Below are positions 42,114 to 51,500 of a stretch of DNA of 64,000 nt, piece after piece. The notes below the pieces were generated by a model. It worked only from the letters and a program-made list of their open reading frames with translations, made no database searches and had not been told where the DNA came from. Location of the stretch: the NCBI GenBank assembly GCA_024277255.1, contig JAJRVQ010000179.1:30436-94435 (forward strand). The letters are read 5' to 3'. Both the position numbers and the translations under genes were made by a program. Every line of letters starts with the position of its first letter. Within the stretch, counting starts at the first letter, position 1. Source of the DNA: Acidobacteriota bacterium (GTDB lineage Bacteria > Acidobacteriota > Thermoanaerobaculia > Multivoradales > SZUA-115).

Positions 42114-42968
42114 ATGCTTGGACGCCAGAAAAGCGGATCGGTGGTCTGTCGCTCGTGTGGCCGGCTGGTCGGGGTCGGTGACTCGAAGTGCCTGAATTGC
42201 GGTGCCGCTAACCCGGCGCTGTGGGGTTTTGCGCCGGTGTTGCGCAAGCTCGGCGACGAAGCGGCGGTGGTTCAGCTGATCGTGGCAGTCTGCGTGGTCC
42301 TCTATTTTCTGACCCTGGTGGTCGATCTTGGCGGCATTCGCAACTCGGGACTGTTGGGGCTTCTGGGACCCAGCGCCGTCAGTTTGCTCCATTTCGGTGC
42401 CAGCGGCAGGGTTCCGGTGCTGACTCTGGGGCGTTGGTGGACGGTGCTGAGTGCCGGCTGGCTGCATGGTGGTCTGCTGCATATCGGCTTCAACATGTTC
42501 TGGCTGATGCAGGTCGGGCCGTTGGTCGGCCGCTTCTACGGTGCCGGTCGGATGTTGATCATCTACACCGCGGGATCGGTCGCCGGCTTTCTGCTCAGCA
42601 CCTTGGCGGTTTTTCTTCCCCGGTTGGTGACCGGTCTGCTGGGTGGAGTGGGTGGATTCACCGTCGGTGCCTCAGCCGGTTTTTTCGGCCTACTGGCCTC
42701 ACTCATCTGGTACGGCCGGCGCTCCGGGTCGGGGGAGTTGTCGCGGCGAATCTGGACCTACGTCATCATCTTCGCCCTCTTTGGGCTGATGGTCAGGACC
42801 ACCGACAACTGGGCCCATCTCGGTGGCTTCTTGGGCGGCTGGCTGGCCAGCCGAGCCCTGGATCCGCTCCAGCCGGAGCGGGGTACCCACCTGCTGGGCG
42901 GATTGATCTGCCTGGTGCTTTCCGTGACCGCGGTGGTCGTCTCGTTGTTGGTGCCGCTTCAGTTCTAA
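42114..42968 (+). CDS. Rhomboid family protease with N-terminal zinc ribbon
   Basis: A 284-residue membrane protein. The N-terminus carries a two-CxxC zinc ribbon (VVCRSCGRLVGVGDSKCLNCG), then six or seven membrane helices. Rhomboid hallmarks are ARWW-type GRWWTVLSAGWLHGGLLHIGFN, catalytic Ser in VGASAGFFGLLASL and catalytic His in DNWAHLGGFLGGWLA. The track's ORF runs from 41940, but the region before 42090 is antisense to the hydrolase and has no protein character. The ATG at 42114 puts the zinc ribbon at the natural start; ATG 42090 is the alternative. It is a different type from the small rhomboid at 20186. The substrate is unknown. Confidence 0.88.
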   Translation: MLGRQKSGSVVCRSCGRLVGVGDSKCLNCGAANPALWGFAPVLRKLGDEAAVVQLIVAVCVVLYFLTLVVDLGGIRNSGLLGLLGPSAVSLLHFGASGRVPVLTLGRWWTVLSAGWLHGGLLHIGFNMFWLMQVGPLVGRFYGAGRMLIIYTAGSVAGFLLSTLAVFLPRLVTGLLGGVGGFTVGASAGFFGLLASLIWYGRRSGSGELSRRIWTYVIIFALFGLMVRTTDNWAHLGGFLGGWLASRALDPLQPERGTHLLGGLICLVLSVTAVVVSLLVPLQF

Positions 42969-42973
42969 GCGCC

Positions 42974-43002
42974 CTCGCTCTCGCTCTCGCTCTCGCTCTC
43001 GC
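42974..43002. repeat. CTCGCT hexanucleotide repeat
   Basis: Nearly five uninterrupted copies of CTCGCT start six bases after the rhomboid stop. This simple-sequence tract lies in a 258 bp intergenic region with no other gene. Confidence 0.85.
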
Positions 43003-43226
43003 CCTTGCCGCCGGCGCGGTCAACCGAATTTCTCCCCGCTTCGTATAGTAGGTAGTTGAAAGTGAAGGCTGAGAAGTACCCGGATCAGTACCGTGTACCA
43101 CGGGAATTTTGACCCGGGTAATCACCTTTTCTAGTGGTGCCGGTAGGCTGGCCAGCAGCTGAGATTCTGAGCTTCCGAAGGAGGGCCGGCCGACATCACT
43201 CATCAGCCGCCATTCGAGGAGGAAAT

Positions 43227-43754
43227 GTGAGTCGATTGCTCATTTCGCCCCGCCACCTGAGTGCCATTGGGCTGCATGCACAGGTGTCCTATCCGCAGGA
43301 GTGTTGCGGAGTCCTGATCGGCAGATTCTTGGACCCTCAAGGTCGCCGAGTTCGGGTGGAGCGGATTCTGGCGGCGCGCAACGAGTGCGCGTGCCATTCC
43401 ACTTGCGAGTCCGACGATCCACCTGCCGTCACCAACAGCCGTTACGAGATTTCGCCACAGACGGTGATTTCGGCTCATCGCCACGCCCGCCAGCAAGGTT
43501 TTGAGGTCGTCGGGTACTATCATTCTCACCCTGACCACGAGGCCCGGCCGAGCGACCTCGACCTCGATCATGCATGGGCGCGACTGAGTTACTTGATCGT
43601 CTCCGTCCAGCAGGGCCAGCCCGAGTCGATTCGCAGCTGGCGGCTGGCTGAGGATCGCAGTTGCTTTGAAGAACAGACCTTGGATGTCGGCGGCATGCCG
43701 GTGGCCACCCTGGCCACCACGGGGCGTAGAGTGACGGGCGGACCACTACCTTGA
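43227..43754 (+). CDS. JAMM/MPN+ metalloprotease (Mov34/PAD-1 family)
   Basis: Zinc isopeptidase-like protein of 175 residues. The JAMM motif is complete: Glu in YPQECCGVLIG, then HSHPDHEARPSDLD (H-x-H-x7-S-x2-D). Bacterial relatives (Mec/CysO-cleaving type) remove amino acids from ubiquitin-like sulfur carriers. The track's ORF begins at 43134 but the GTG at 43227 has GGAGGA four bases upstream and begins at the fold (SRLLISPRHLSAI), so it is chosen. The E1-like/rhodanese gene starts 10 bp downstream, supporting a joint role in sulfur transfer for cysteine, thiamine or molybdopterin biosynthesis. No carrier protein gene is next to it. Confidence 0.88.
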   Translation: MSRLLISPRHLSAIGLHAQVSYPQECCGVLIGRFLDPQGRRVRVERILAARNECACHSTCESDDPPAVTNSRYEISPQTVISAHRHARQQGFEVVGYYHSHPDHEARPSDLDLDHAWARLSYLIVSVQQGQPESIRSWRLAEDRSCFEEQTLDVGGMPVATLATTGRRVTGGPLP

Positions 43755-43764
43755 GGAACCATGG

Positions 43765-44973
43765 ATGGCGAGTCTCTTCGACGCCAAGTTCGGCCAGCAG
43801 CATTGGCGAGAGCTGAGCCATGAAGAGGTGCGCCGCTATAGCCGCCACCTCATCCTTCCCGAGGTCGGTGTCGAAGGGCAGCAACGGCTCAAGGCGTCAC
43901 GGGTTCTGCTGATCGGCGCGGGCGGTCTCGGGTCGCCACTGGGTCTCTATCTGGCCGCCGCGGGGGTGGGCACTTTGGGGCTGGTCGATTTCGATACGGT
44001 CGACGAGTCGAACCTTCAGCGCCAGGTGCTCTACGGTGTCTCCGATGTCGGCCGGCCTAAGCTCGAAGCGGCGGCCCAGCGGCTGCGCGAGATCAATCCG
44101 CACGTACGCCTGGAGTTGCATCAGGTGCGACTCGATTCGACCAATGCGATCGAGTTGTTCGAAGGCTACGATCTGGTGGCCGACGGGACGGACAATTTTC
44201 CCACCCGCTACCTGGTCAACGATGCCTGCGTGCTGACCGGGACCCCGAACGTCTACGGCTCGATCTTCCGCTTCGAAGGCCAGGTCTCGGTTTTCTCCGC
44301 CGAGAACGGCCCTTGTTACCGTTGTCTCTTTCCCGAGCCTCCGCCGCCGGGGCTGGTGCCCTCCTGCGCCGAGGGCGGAGTTCTCGGCGTGCTGCCGGGC
44401 ATCATCGGGAGCCTGCAGGCGAACGAGGTGATCAAGCTCCTGTTGGGGATTGGTGACTCGCTGATTGGCCGACTGGTCCTTTTTGACGCTCTTCGGTTAC
44501 GCTTCCGCGAATTGAAATTGACCAAGAGCCCGGATTGCCCGATCTGCTCCGAGCAGCCTTCGCAAACCGGTCTGGTGGACTACGAGCAGTTCTGTGGAAT
44601 GGAGGAGGAGCCGTTGAATAGCCAAGAGAGCCCGGCTGGAGACTCGGCCGACGACGGGTGGAACGTTACGCCGGGGGAGTTGAAACGGCGGCTGGACGCC
44701 GGCGATGAGCTGGTGGTGTTGGATGTACGCAACCCGCCGGAGTATGCGATCTGCCGTCTCGACGGTTCGGTTTTGATTCCGTTGCCGGAGCTTATGGATC
44801 GCTGGGGCGAGCTCGACAGGGGGCGCGAGACGGTCGTCCTGTGTCATACCGGGATCCGTTCGATGCGGGCGACGCAGTGGCTGCGCGAGGCGGGCTTCGA
44901 GAAGGTGCGCAACCTCAGCAGCGGCATCGACGGCTGGAGCCTGGAAGTCGACCCGACCGTGCCGCGGTATTAG
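43765..44973 (+). CDS. E1-like adenylyltransferase (MoeB/ThiF) fused to rhodanese
   Basis: Activates the C-terminal glycine of a ubiquitin-like sulfur carrier (MoaD, ThiS or CysO type) and transfers sulfur to it. The 402-residue protein has an N-terminal MoeB_ThiF domain: EVRRYSRHLILPEVG, nucleotide-binding LLIGAGGLGSPLG, DFDTVDESNLQRQ and ADGTDNFPTRYLVND. Zinc-binding pairs are CYRC and CPIC, with PSCAEGGVLGVLPGIIG. The C-terminal rhodanese domain (about 300-400) has LDVRNPPEY and the active-site Cys in VVLCHTGIRSM. The ATG at 43765 has GAGGAA eight bases upstream. Domain order matches MoeZ/MOCS3. Which carrier it serves cannot be told here. Confidence 0.92.
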   Translation: MASLFDAKFGQQHWRELSHEEVRRYSRHLILPEVGVEGQQRLKASRVLLIGAGGLGSPLGLYLAAAGVGTLGLVDFDTVDESNLQRQVLYGVSDVGRPKLEAAAQRLREINPHVRLELHQVRLDSTNAIELFEGYDLVADGTDNFPTRYLVNDACVLTGTPNVYGSIFRFEGQVSVFSAENGPCYRCLFPEPPPPGLVPSCAEGGVLGVLPGIIGSLQANEVIKLLLGIGDSLIGRLVLFDALRLRFRELKLTKSPDCPICSEQPSQTGLVDYEQFCGMEEEPLNSQESPAGDSADDGWNVTPGELKRRLDAGDELVVLDVRNPPEYAICRLDGSVLIPLPELMDRWGELDRGRETVVLCHTGIRSMRATQWLREAGFEKVRNLSSGIDGWSLEVDPTVPRY

Positions 44974-44980
44974 GTTCTTT

Positions 44981-45005
44981 TAGGGGGCTTCGTGAAAGCC
45001 CCCTA
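44981..45005 (+). terminator. Strong hairpin after the E1-rhodanese gene
   Basis: TAGGGGGCTT-CGTGA-AAGCCCCCTA, a perfect 10-bp stem with a 5-nt loop, starts 8 bp after the stop codon. No T-tract follows on the plus strand. Likely the transcription end for the rhomboid-JAMM-E1 unit. A second hairpin, GGCGGG-CGAA-CCCGCC, follows at 45022-45037. Confidence 0.6.
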
Positions 45006-45539
45006 GAACAGACGGGCGGGGGGCGGGCGAACCCGCCGGTGGTCGAGGGAGATCGCTCAGTCTCTCCCCCATTCACTCTTTCTTCGTGTTTTTTCTAGCT
45101 GGTGGGTCTCTGAGGTCGACGATTTCAGGCTGCCGAAGTCGGCTATTGGAGAAACGAGAGAAAAGGTAGAAAAATGAACAAGTTACGTTGTTTTCTAGGT
45201 TTAGGGTGAGAAATCGAGGAGTCCTACCATCTTTTTGAGCAAGGTGCCATCGAGAGGTAGATGTATTGCAGTTTTAGTGTTGACAAGGGCGTCACCCTTT
45301 GCGGCATCCTCATTCGGTGCCGTGAAGAAGATCTTTACTTCTCTTTCTCTCGGAACAACATTCAGAACTCTCGTTGTTCTGCCGTTTTCAGGTGTGAAAA
45401 GCAAAACTTACAGGGAATCTGAAAAAGTGCTTGCGCAAGTCGAGATTGTCGGTTACGGTTGCCGAGGTCGACATTGAGTAAGTCTTAACTAGCAGATGAT
45501 GCGTTGCATTTTAAACACAGGTCGTTGGGAGCTCATAGC
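45006..45539. other. AT-richer, gene-poor region before the giant genes
   Basis: After two GC hairpins, the stretch from about 45080 to 45520 is clearly poorer in GC than the rest of the window. It has short ORFs on both strands: an overlapping 67-codon minus ORF with a TTG start (45201-45404), an 80-codon plus ORF (45235-45477), and a 10-codon MNKLRCFLGLG behind AAAAGGT near 45174. None has convincing family features. A 10-bp palindrome CTTGCGCAAG lies at 45430-45439. The region must contain the promoter of the first giant gene; it may also be the remnant of inserted foreign DNA (inference). Confidence 0.55.
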
Positions 45540-48500
45540 GTGCGTACCCTCTCCTCACTGATCGCCGTACTGTCTTTCCTTCTCGCTTCGCCAGCCGCGG
45601 CGGATCTCGGTGGCGCCCGTCTCCAGATTGCCGGCACACGACTGACGGTTTCGCCGCAAAGCCAGACCGTTCCGTTTGACACCGCGACGGTGATCAACAC
45701 GACTCTCCAGGGTTTCGACCCAGCCCTGGGAGCCTTGCCGAGTGGCTTGCGAGTGCTGGCTGACTTCACCGGTCCGGAGGTGGAAGGTGTCCTGACACTT
45801 TCGGCTTCGCCCAATGAGCCGTTGCGAATTCCGCGGCTGCGGCTCGAAGGCGAGTACCTGGTGGAGAACATCCGGTTGGTGGACGGCGGCGAACTCCTGG
45901 CCTACGCCGAGCCGCGCTCAGCCACGGTGCGGGTGACCCAAGTGCTGGTGACCTCGGTGACTTCCCGCCCGCTGACGCTGCCCGAGCTTCAGGGCTATGG
46001 CGTGGTGATCGATCCCGACAACTTCCAGGCCTTCGACCTCGCATTCGGCTTCGCCATCGGCGACGGCGGAGCGATCGACTATGAGTTTCACCTGCCGGTG
46101 ATCTATGACACGTTCACCGGCCGGCCAACAATTCTGCAAAACGTGATCGGCCACTTGCCAGGACCGAGTGCGGCCTCCACCCAGCGCTTCCAGCCGCCGC
46201 GCATCCAGCCCTTTGTCCTGCGACTTGACGAAAGTGGCTCCGGGGTCGCGGCCTCCGGCGGTTGTACAAATCTCTTTGGCGGATGTGGTGAGAACAGCCC
46301 GGTCGTTCTGCCCGGTGCGATTGTCTTTCCGACCGATCTCTCCCTGCTCCATCAGTTTTTCTCTGTGGTCTTGTTGGCCACCAACGGTGCTCCGGCCGGC
46401 GACGTGCTCGAGATCCGCGACCTGACCGCGCGGGTGAGTCTGCCACCCGCGCTGCGCCTGGCCGAGACCGAGCCACCGACCTATCTCGGCACCCCGGTGC
46501 CGGTGCGGCTGCCGGGAGCCGATGGCATTCTTGGCACCGCCGACGATCTCAGCGTGTTGATCGCGCAGGCAACCGGCCAGGCGGAAGTCCTGGTCGAAGC
46601 GATGGCCGAAGGCACCCACATTGTCGAATTCGATCTGGCCGGCACCTTGCACGGCCTCCCCCAGGGTCCACGCCCGATTCGTGGCAAGGCCCGTGGAGCC
46701 GTGGCGGTGCGCGATCCGAGCCTGGCGATCACCGTCAGCCATCCCGATGTGGTGCGCGTGGGTGAGGAGTATTCGCTGCTCTTGACGGTGACCAATACCG
46801 CCGCGGCGCCGGCCATTGCCATCACCTTGGAGCTGGACCCCGCCGGCCTGGTCGGGGTCGAAGCGGTAGCCGGTACAGCCACCTCTCAAACCATTGCGAG
46901 TTTGGACCACGGCGACGCCGCGGTGGTGGAGTTTCGGCTGCGGCCGCTGGTGACCGGCCCGGTCATTGCCAGTGCTGCGCGGGTTGGCAATATCGTGGCT
47001 CCGACCTTCCAGCTGACGGTCGGCGTGGGGGAGAGAGGTATTCCACTTTCGCCGACCTCGATTCTGCTTCCGCGATCGACCGAAAACCTGCCCGCGTCGC
47101 TGGTGAGCAGTGCTCTGCGCCTGCTGGGGCTCGGCCTTTCACTCGCCAGTGCGCCGCTCTCGGCGATCAACGATGACCTTCCTCGGGTCGACCGCGCGGC
47201 GGTGGACGAGCGCGTTTATCAGCTGACACAGGCAGGGCGCTACCTCGCCTTGGGGGACGATCTGTTCGACAGCGCGGCCATGCTGGTGGCCGAGTGGACG
47301 GGCGCCCGCGACGGTGATTGGGAATGGGATCGGCTCCGGCGCACGACCCAAGCGGGAGGCGAGGTCGCCAGCCAGCTGGCCACCATCCTGGCGGCGCAAG
47401 AGCCGTCGGCGCAACTGGCTTTCGATCGCTTGGGGCAACAGCTGGCGCCGCTGGCCCCCTTTGTCGGCGCGCTGGCGAGCGACGCGGGAGTGCGGCTCGA
47501 AGTGGCCAGCCGCACCAGTGGCAAGCTACTGGCGGGGCTGCCGGCGGATGCGGGCCGCCAACGCGACCTTCCATTCGGTGAACTTCTCCCTCTCAACGGA
47601 GCCGAACTAGCGCTGGTTACGGTCCTCGAACCGGGCGGCTACGAAGTCCGCATGAGGCGCCCGACCGGCGTCGGGATGGCCGATCTAACCCTCCTCGTAC
47701 CGGGTCTGGGCAGCGCCGGGCCGCGCAAGGTGAAGTTCGCCAACGTCAACTTGCCGGCGGGTGCTGTCGCCACAGTGCGCTTTGTCGCCACCGATACCAG
47801 TTTTTCTTTGCAGGTCGACCTCGACGGCGACGGCACCGCGGACGCCACGAACTCCGGCCTCGTCACACCGTTGCCGTCGCGCTCTTTCGAGGTCGTGGCG
47901 GCGGTTCAACGCACCGACACCGATGCCTCCGGCCATCTGGTGGAAGTCCTCTTCTCGGCCGACGTCGATCTGTCCAGCTTCGCTCCGGTTGATCCGACCC
48001 ATTTCGAGCTGCCGGGAAACCTCTCCAACGGCGGCTTGAACGAGGCCGAAAGCGAGATCGTTCTGGCCTTCGGCAACGGCGCCGGCCGGCTGCGAGGCAC
48101 GCGACTGGTTCGGGTGGCGTTCAGCAACCCGCTCGATCCCTTTGCCAGCGACCCACTGACGGTGCGCAACGTGACCTCGGCCGGTGGCGAGAGCCTGCTG
48201 GCGCAAACGGTGGCTCTGCTGCGCACTTCCCAGCAACCCGGCGGCCCGGTCGAGGGCCAGGTGGTGGGCGCTGACGGCACACCGGTGGCCGGAGCCACGG
48301 TGCTGCTGTGGGAGGTGGATATCTGCCTCCACTGCCGCGACTACTGCCAGCGCCACAAGACGGCCGCCGCGGTCGCCGACGCAGCGGGCCACTACCGTTT
48401 CGACTATGTGCGCCAGACCGCGTGCACCGATTTGTTCGAGGTGGAAGCCTTCGACCTGGCGACCGGCGACCATGTCTTGGCGCAGTCGCGTATGCGGTTG

Positions 48501-51500
48501 GGTGCGGTGCCGGGCATCACCCCGCCACCGGCCCCAGCCCAGGTTGATCTGCGCATGTTCGGCCGCGGCACGGTGCGCGGCACCGTCACCTTCGAGGATG
48601 GATCGATACCGGCTCGGGCCGAGGTTGTCGCCTATCAGGCGGCGCGCGGCGAAGGGCAGAGCGCGACGGTGGACCCGGTGACCGGCCTCTACGAGTTGCG
48701 GGATCTTCCCGTCGGTACGATAAGCCTGGTGGCGACCGACGGCGAGGGGACCTTTACCTTCGCCACCGAAGAGCTGGCCAGCGCCGGCGCTACCACGACA
48801 CGGGACTTCACCCTCCTGCGGCTGGCTCCCCCGCCCACCGCTCAACTCGACGGCACGGTGGTGGCCGCCGATCTCACAACCCCGGTTTCCGACGCCTTCG
48901 TCGCCCTCTATGTCGATGGCCAGCTGGTCGCCGTGCAGCGCTCGGACGAGGACGGTGCCTTCTTCTTCGGCGTCGTCCCGGCCGGCGTGGCCGAGATCGA
49001 GGCCTTCGACGGTGCCAGCGGCTTGACCGGCGGCAGCCTCTTCTTCGATCTGTTTCCCGATCAACGGACCTCGGTGCAAGTTCCTTTGCTCGATGAGCGA
49101 GGAGCCGTCGAGGGATACGTCAGCCAGCAACAGCTCGGCGCCTCGCTGCCCATCGCTGGAGCCATCGTCTACGTCGACGGCTCGCCGCTCAACACGCTCA
49201 CCGACGCCCAGGGCTACTACCGCCTCGAAGGGGTGCGCGCCGGCATCCGCCGGCTGGTCGCCGCCGACCCGGCCACCGGTCTGCGCACTTCCGACAAGGT
49301 GACCATCCAGCCACCCACGGCGCAGAATCTCGATCCGGTGGCGCGGCTCGACCTCACCATTCCCCTGGACATCGAGGGTGGACTGACCGGTCTCGTTCTC
49401 GACTTCGACGGCAACCCCGTCCCCAACGCCACCGTCCATCTGGCCTCCGGTCCGGTCAACTGGTACCACGAGACCACCACCGACCTGGCCGGCCGCTTCG
49501 CCATCCCGGGGCTGCGCCCGGGCCTCTATGAGATCCACGCCTTCCGCGGCACGGAGGGCACGAGCACCACGGTCGAGATCGAGTACGCCGGCCACACGCC
49601 TTCGGCCACGCTCCAGTTCCGCAAGGGGTCCATCGAGGTTTGCGTCATGGCCCGCGACGCCCAGGGTGCCCTGGTTCCCTTCCCGGGGACGGTGGCGCTC
49701 TACTACCAGACGACCGTCGTGCGCTTCGGCCTGGTCGGCCTCGACACCCAGCAGCGTTTCCTGCAAACCGGCCAAAACGGCTCGCCGCAACATTGCGGAT
49801 TGCTGAGCGACGTTCTTGCCGGTCGCTACGAGATCTATGCCGACAACCCCTTCGGCGGCTCGGCCCACGTCGGCGGTACTCTGGTCGCACACGGACAGGC
49901 CATTCACCACGAGGTGGAAATTGACTCCCCAGGCTCGATTCGCGGTCGGGTCTTGCTACCCGATGGCATAACCCCGGCGGTGGGAGCCGAGGTGACCCTG
50001 GCCGATCCGAGCTTCGCCGGCGGTCAAACCGTGACGGCGGGCGAAGATGGCGAATTCCTCTTCGCCCTGGTGGCTCCCCAGCACGCCAGCATGGCGCTCG
50101 ATGCCGACTATCGTGCCGGCCTGCTCTTCCGCCAGGCGCGCACTCGAGTGGTGCTCAATCGCTCCGGCCAACAGATTGAAGATATCGAGATCGTGCTGCC
50201 CATCCAGGGCACCGTCACCGGCACGGTTGTCGATAGCTTCGGTAACGCCGTGGCCGGCGCCGTGGTGACCTTGAAGGAACAGGACTACCCGCGCCGCACC
50301 TTGGAGGCCAACGCCGATGGCCAGGGCGCCTACTCCTTCATCAACGTCTTCGCCGGTGACCTGGCGCTGAGCGCACAGGCGCCGACGCTGGGCGGGCTGG
50401 GCGGCAAGAGCTCCGCCGAGATCCTCCAAGAGGGCGAGGTGGTCATCGCCGACATCGCGCTAGAGGAAACCGCCGAGCTGAGCGGCCAGATCTTCACCCC
50501 GACCGATGGCTCCACCGTCAGCGGTGCCGAAGTGCAACTCCTGCGCGGCGGCCGACTGATCGACCGCGCCACTTCCGACCCGCAAGGTCGCGTCCACTTC
50601 CCCTTGCTGCCCTTGACCACCACGGGCCCCACCTACGAGCTGTGCGTCCTCGATCCGGCCAGCGGACGGCAGGGCAGCCTCACCAACATCGAGCTGACCG
50701 CCAACGGCCAGCTGCTCGATGTGGCGGTAACCCTCGAAGCCCGAGCAACGGTCCTCGGCACGCTGAGCGAGCCCGCCTCGGGTGGAACCGTCCCTGGAGC
50801 CACGGTGCGACTTTCCACCCATTCGCTGATTCCACTCACCACCTTCAGCAGCACCGACATCCAAGGGAACTTCTCCTTCGGCGGCGTGCCGGAGGGCAGC
50901 TTCGATCTGCTGGCCATGGAGCCGGCGCCCGGCCGGCGACGGGCCTTCGGTGCCGGCGCGGTGACGGCGGAAGATGTTCCGGTGACCGTCGACCTGGTGC
51001 TCGAAGGCACCGGCAGTGTCGAGGGTAACGTGCTCGCCCCAGTTGGTGCTGCGGCGGGTCTCTTTGCCAATCCCAACGCCCGCGTCTTGCAGGATGGCAG
51101 AGTCGTTGGCGCCACCTTGAACAACCCCTTCCGCTTCGACGGCCTGATCGTCGGCCGCCCCTTCACCCTGATCGCCGACGAGATCGCCGGCCCCCATTCG
51201 GGCAGTGCCCAAGGGACGATCAACCAACAGGGGGAGGTACTCACCCTCGACATCACCATGATGCCGGTCGGTACGGCCACCGTGCGGGTGGTCGAGGCCG
51301 ATGGCCTGACCCCGGTCACCGGGGCCGACATCACGATGACCAGCTCCGGCTTCTACGGCTTCACCCGCTACCTCGGCAACACCGGCGCCTCCAACGAGAT
51401 CACCTTTACCGAAGTGGGGGAGGGTCGCCTGCTCGCCTATGCTACGCAGGGCCAACTCAAGGGTTCCGTCGTCGGCACTCTGACCCTCGATGGCGAGACG

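Noticed and set aside
42975-43226. Possible CRISPR-like or other array in the repeat-bearing intergenic region
   Set aside because: Only a simple hexanucleotide tract is present; there are no spaced direct repeats.
45201-45477. Overlapping short ORFs on both strands in the AT-rich region (67 and 80 codons)
   Set aside because: TTG starts, mutual overlap and no family features; kept only as part of the low-GC island observation.
47685-49910. 741-codon minus-strand ORF
   Set aside because: Antisense shadow of the first giant gene; composition-driven, no recognisable protein features or ribosome site.
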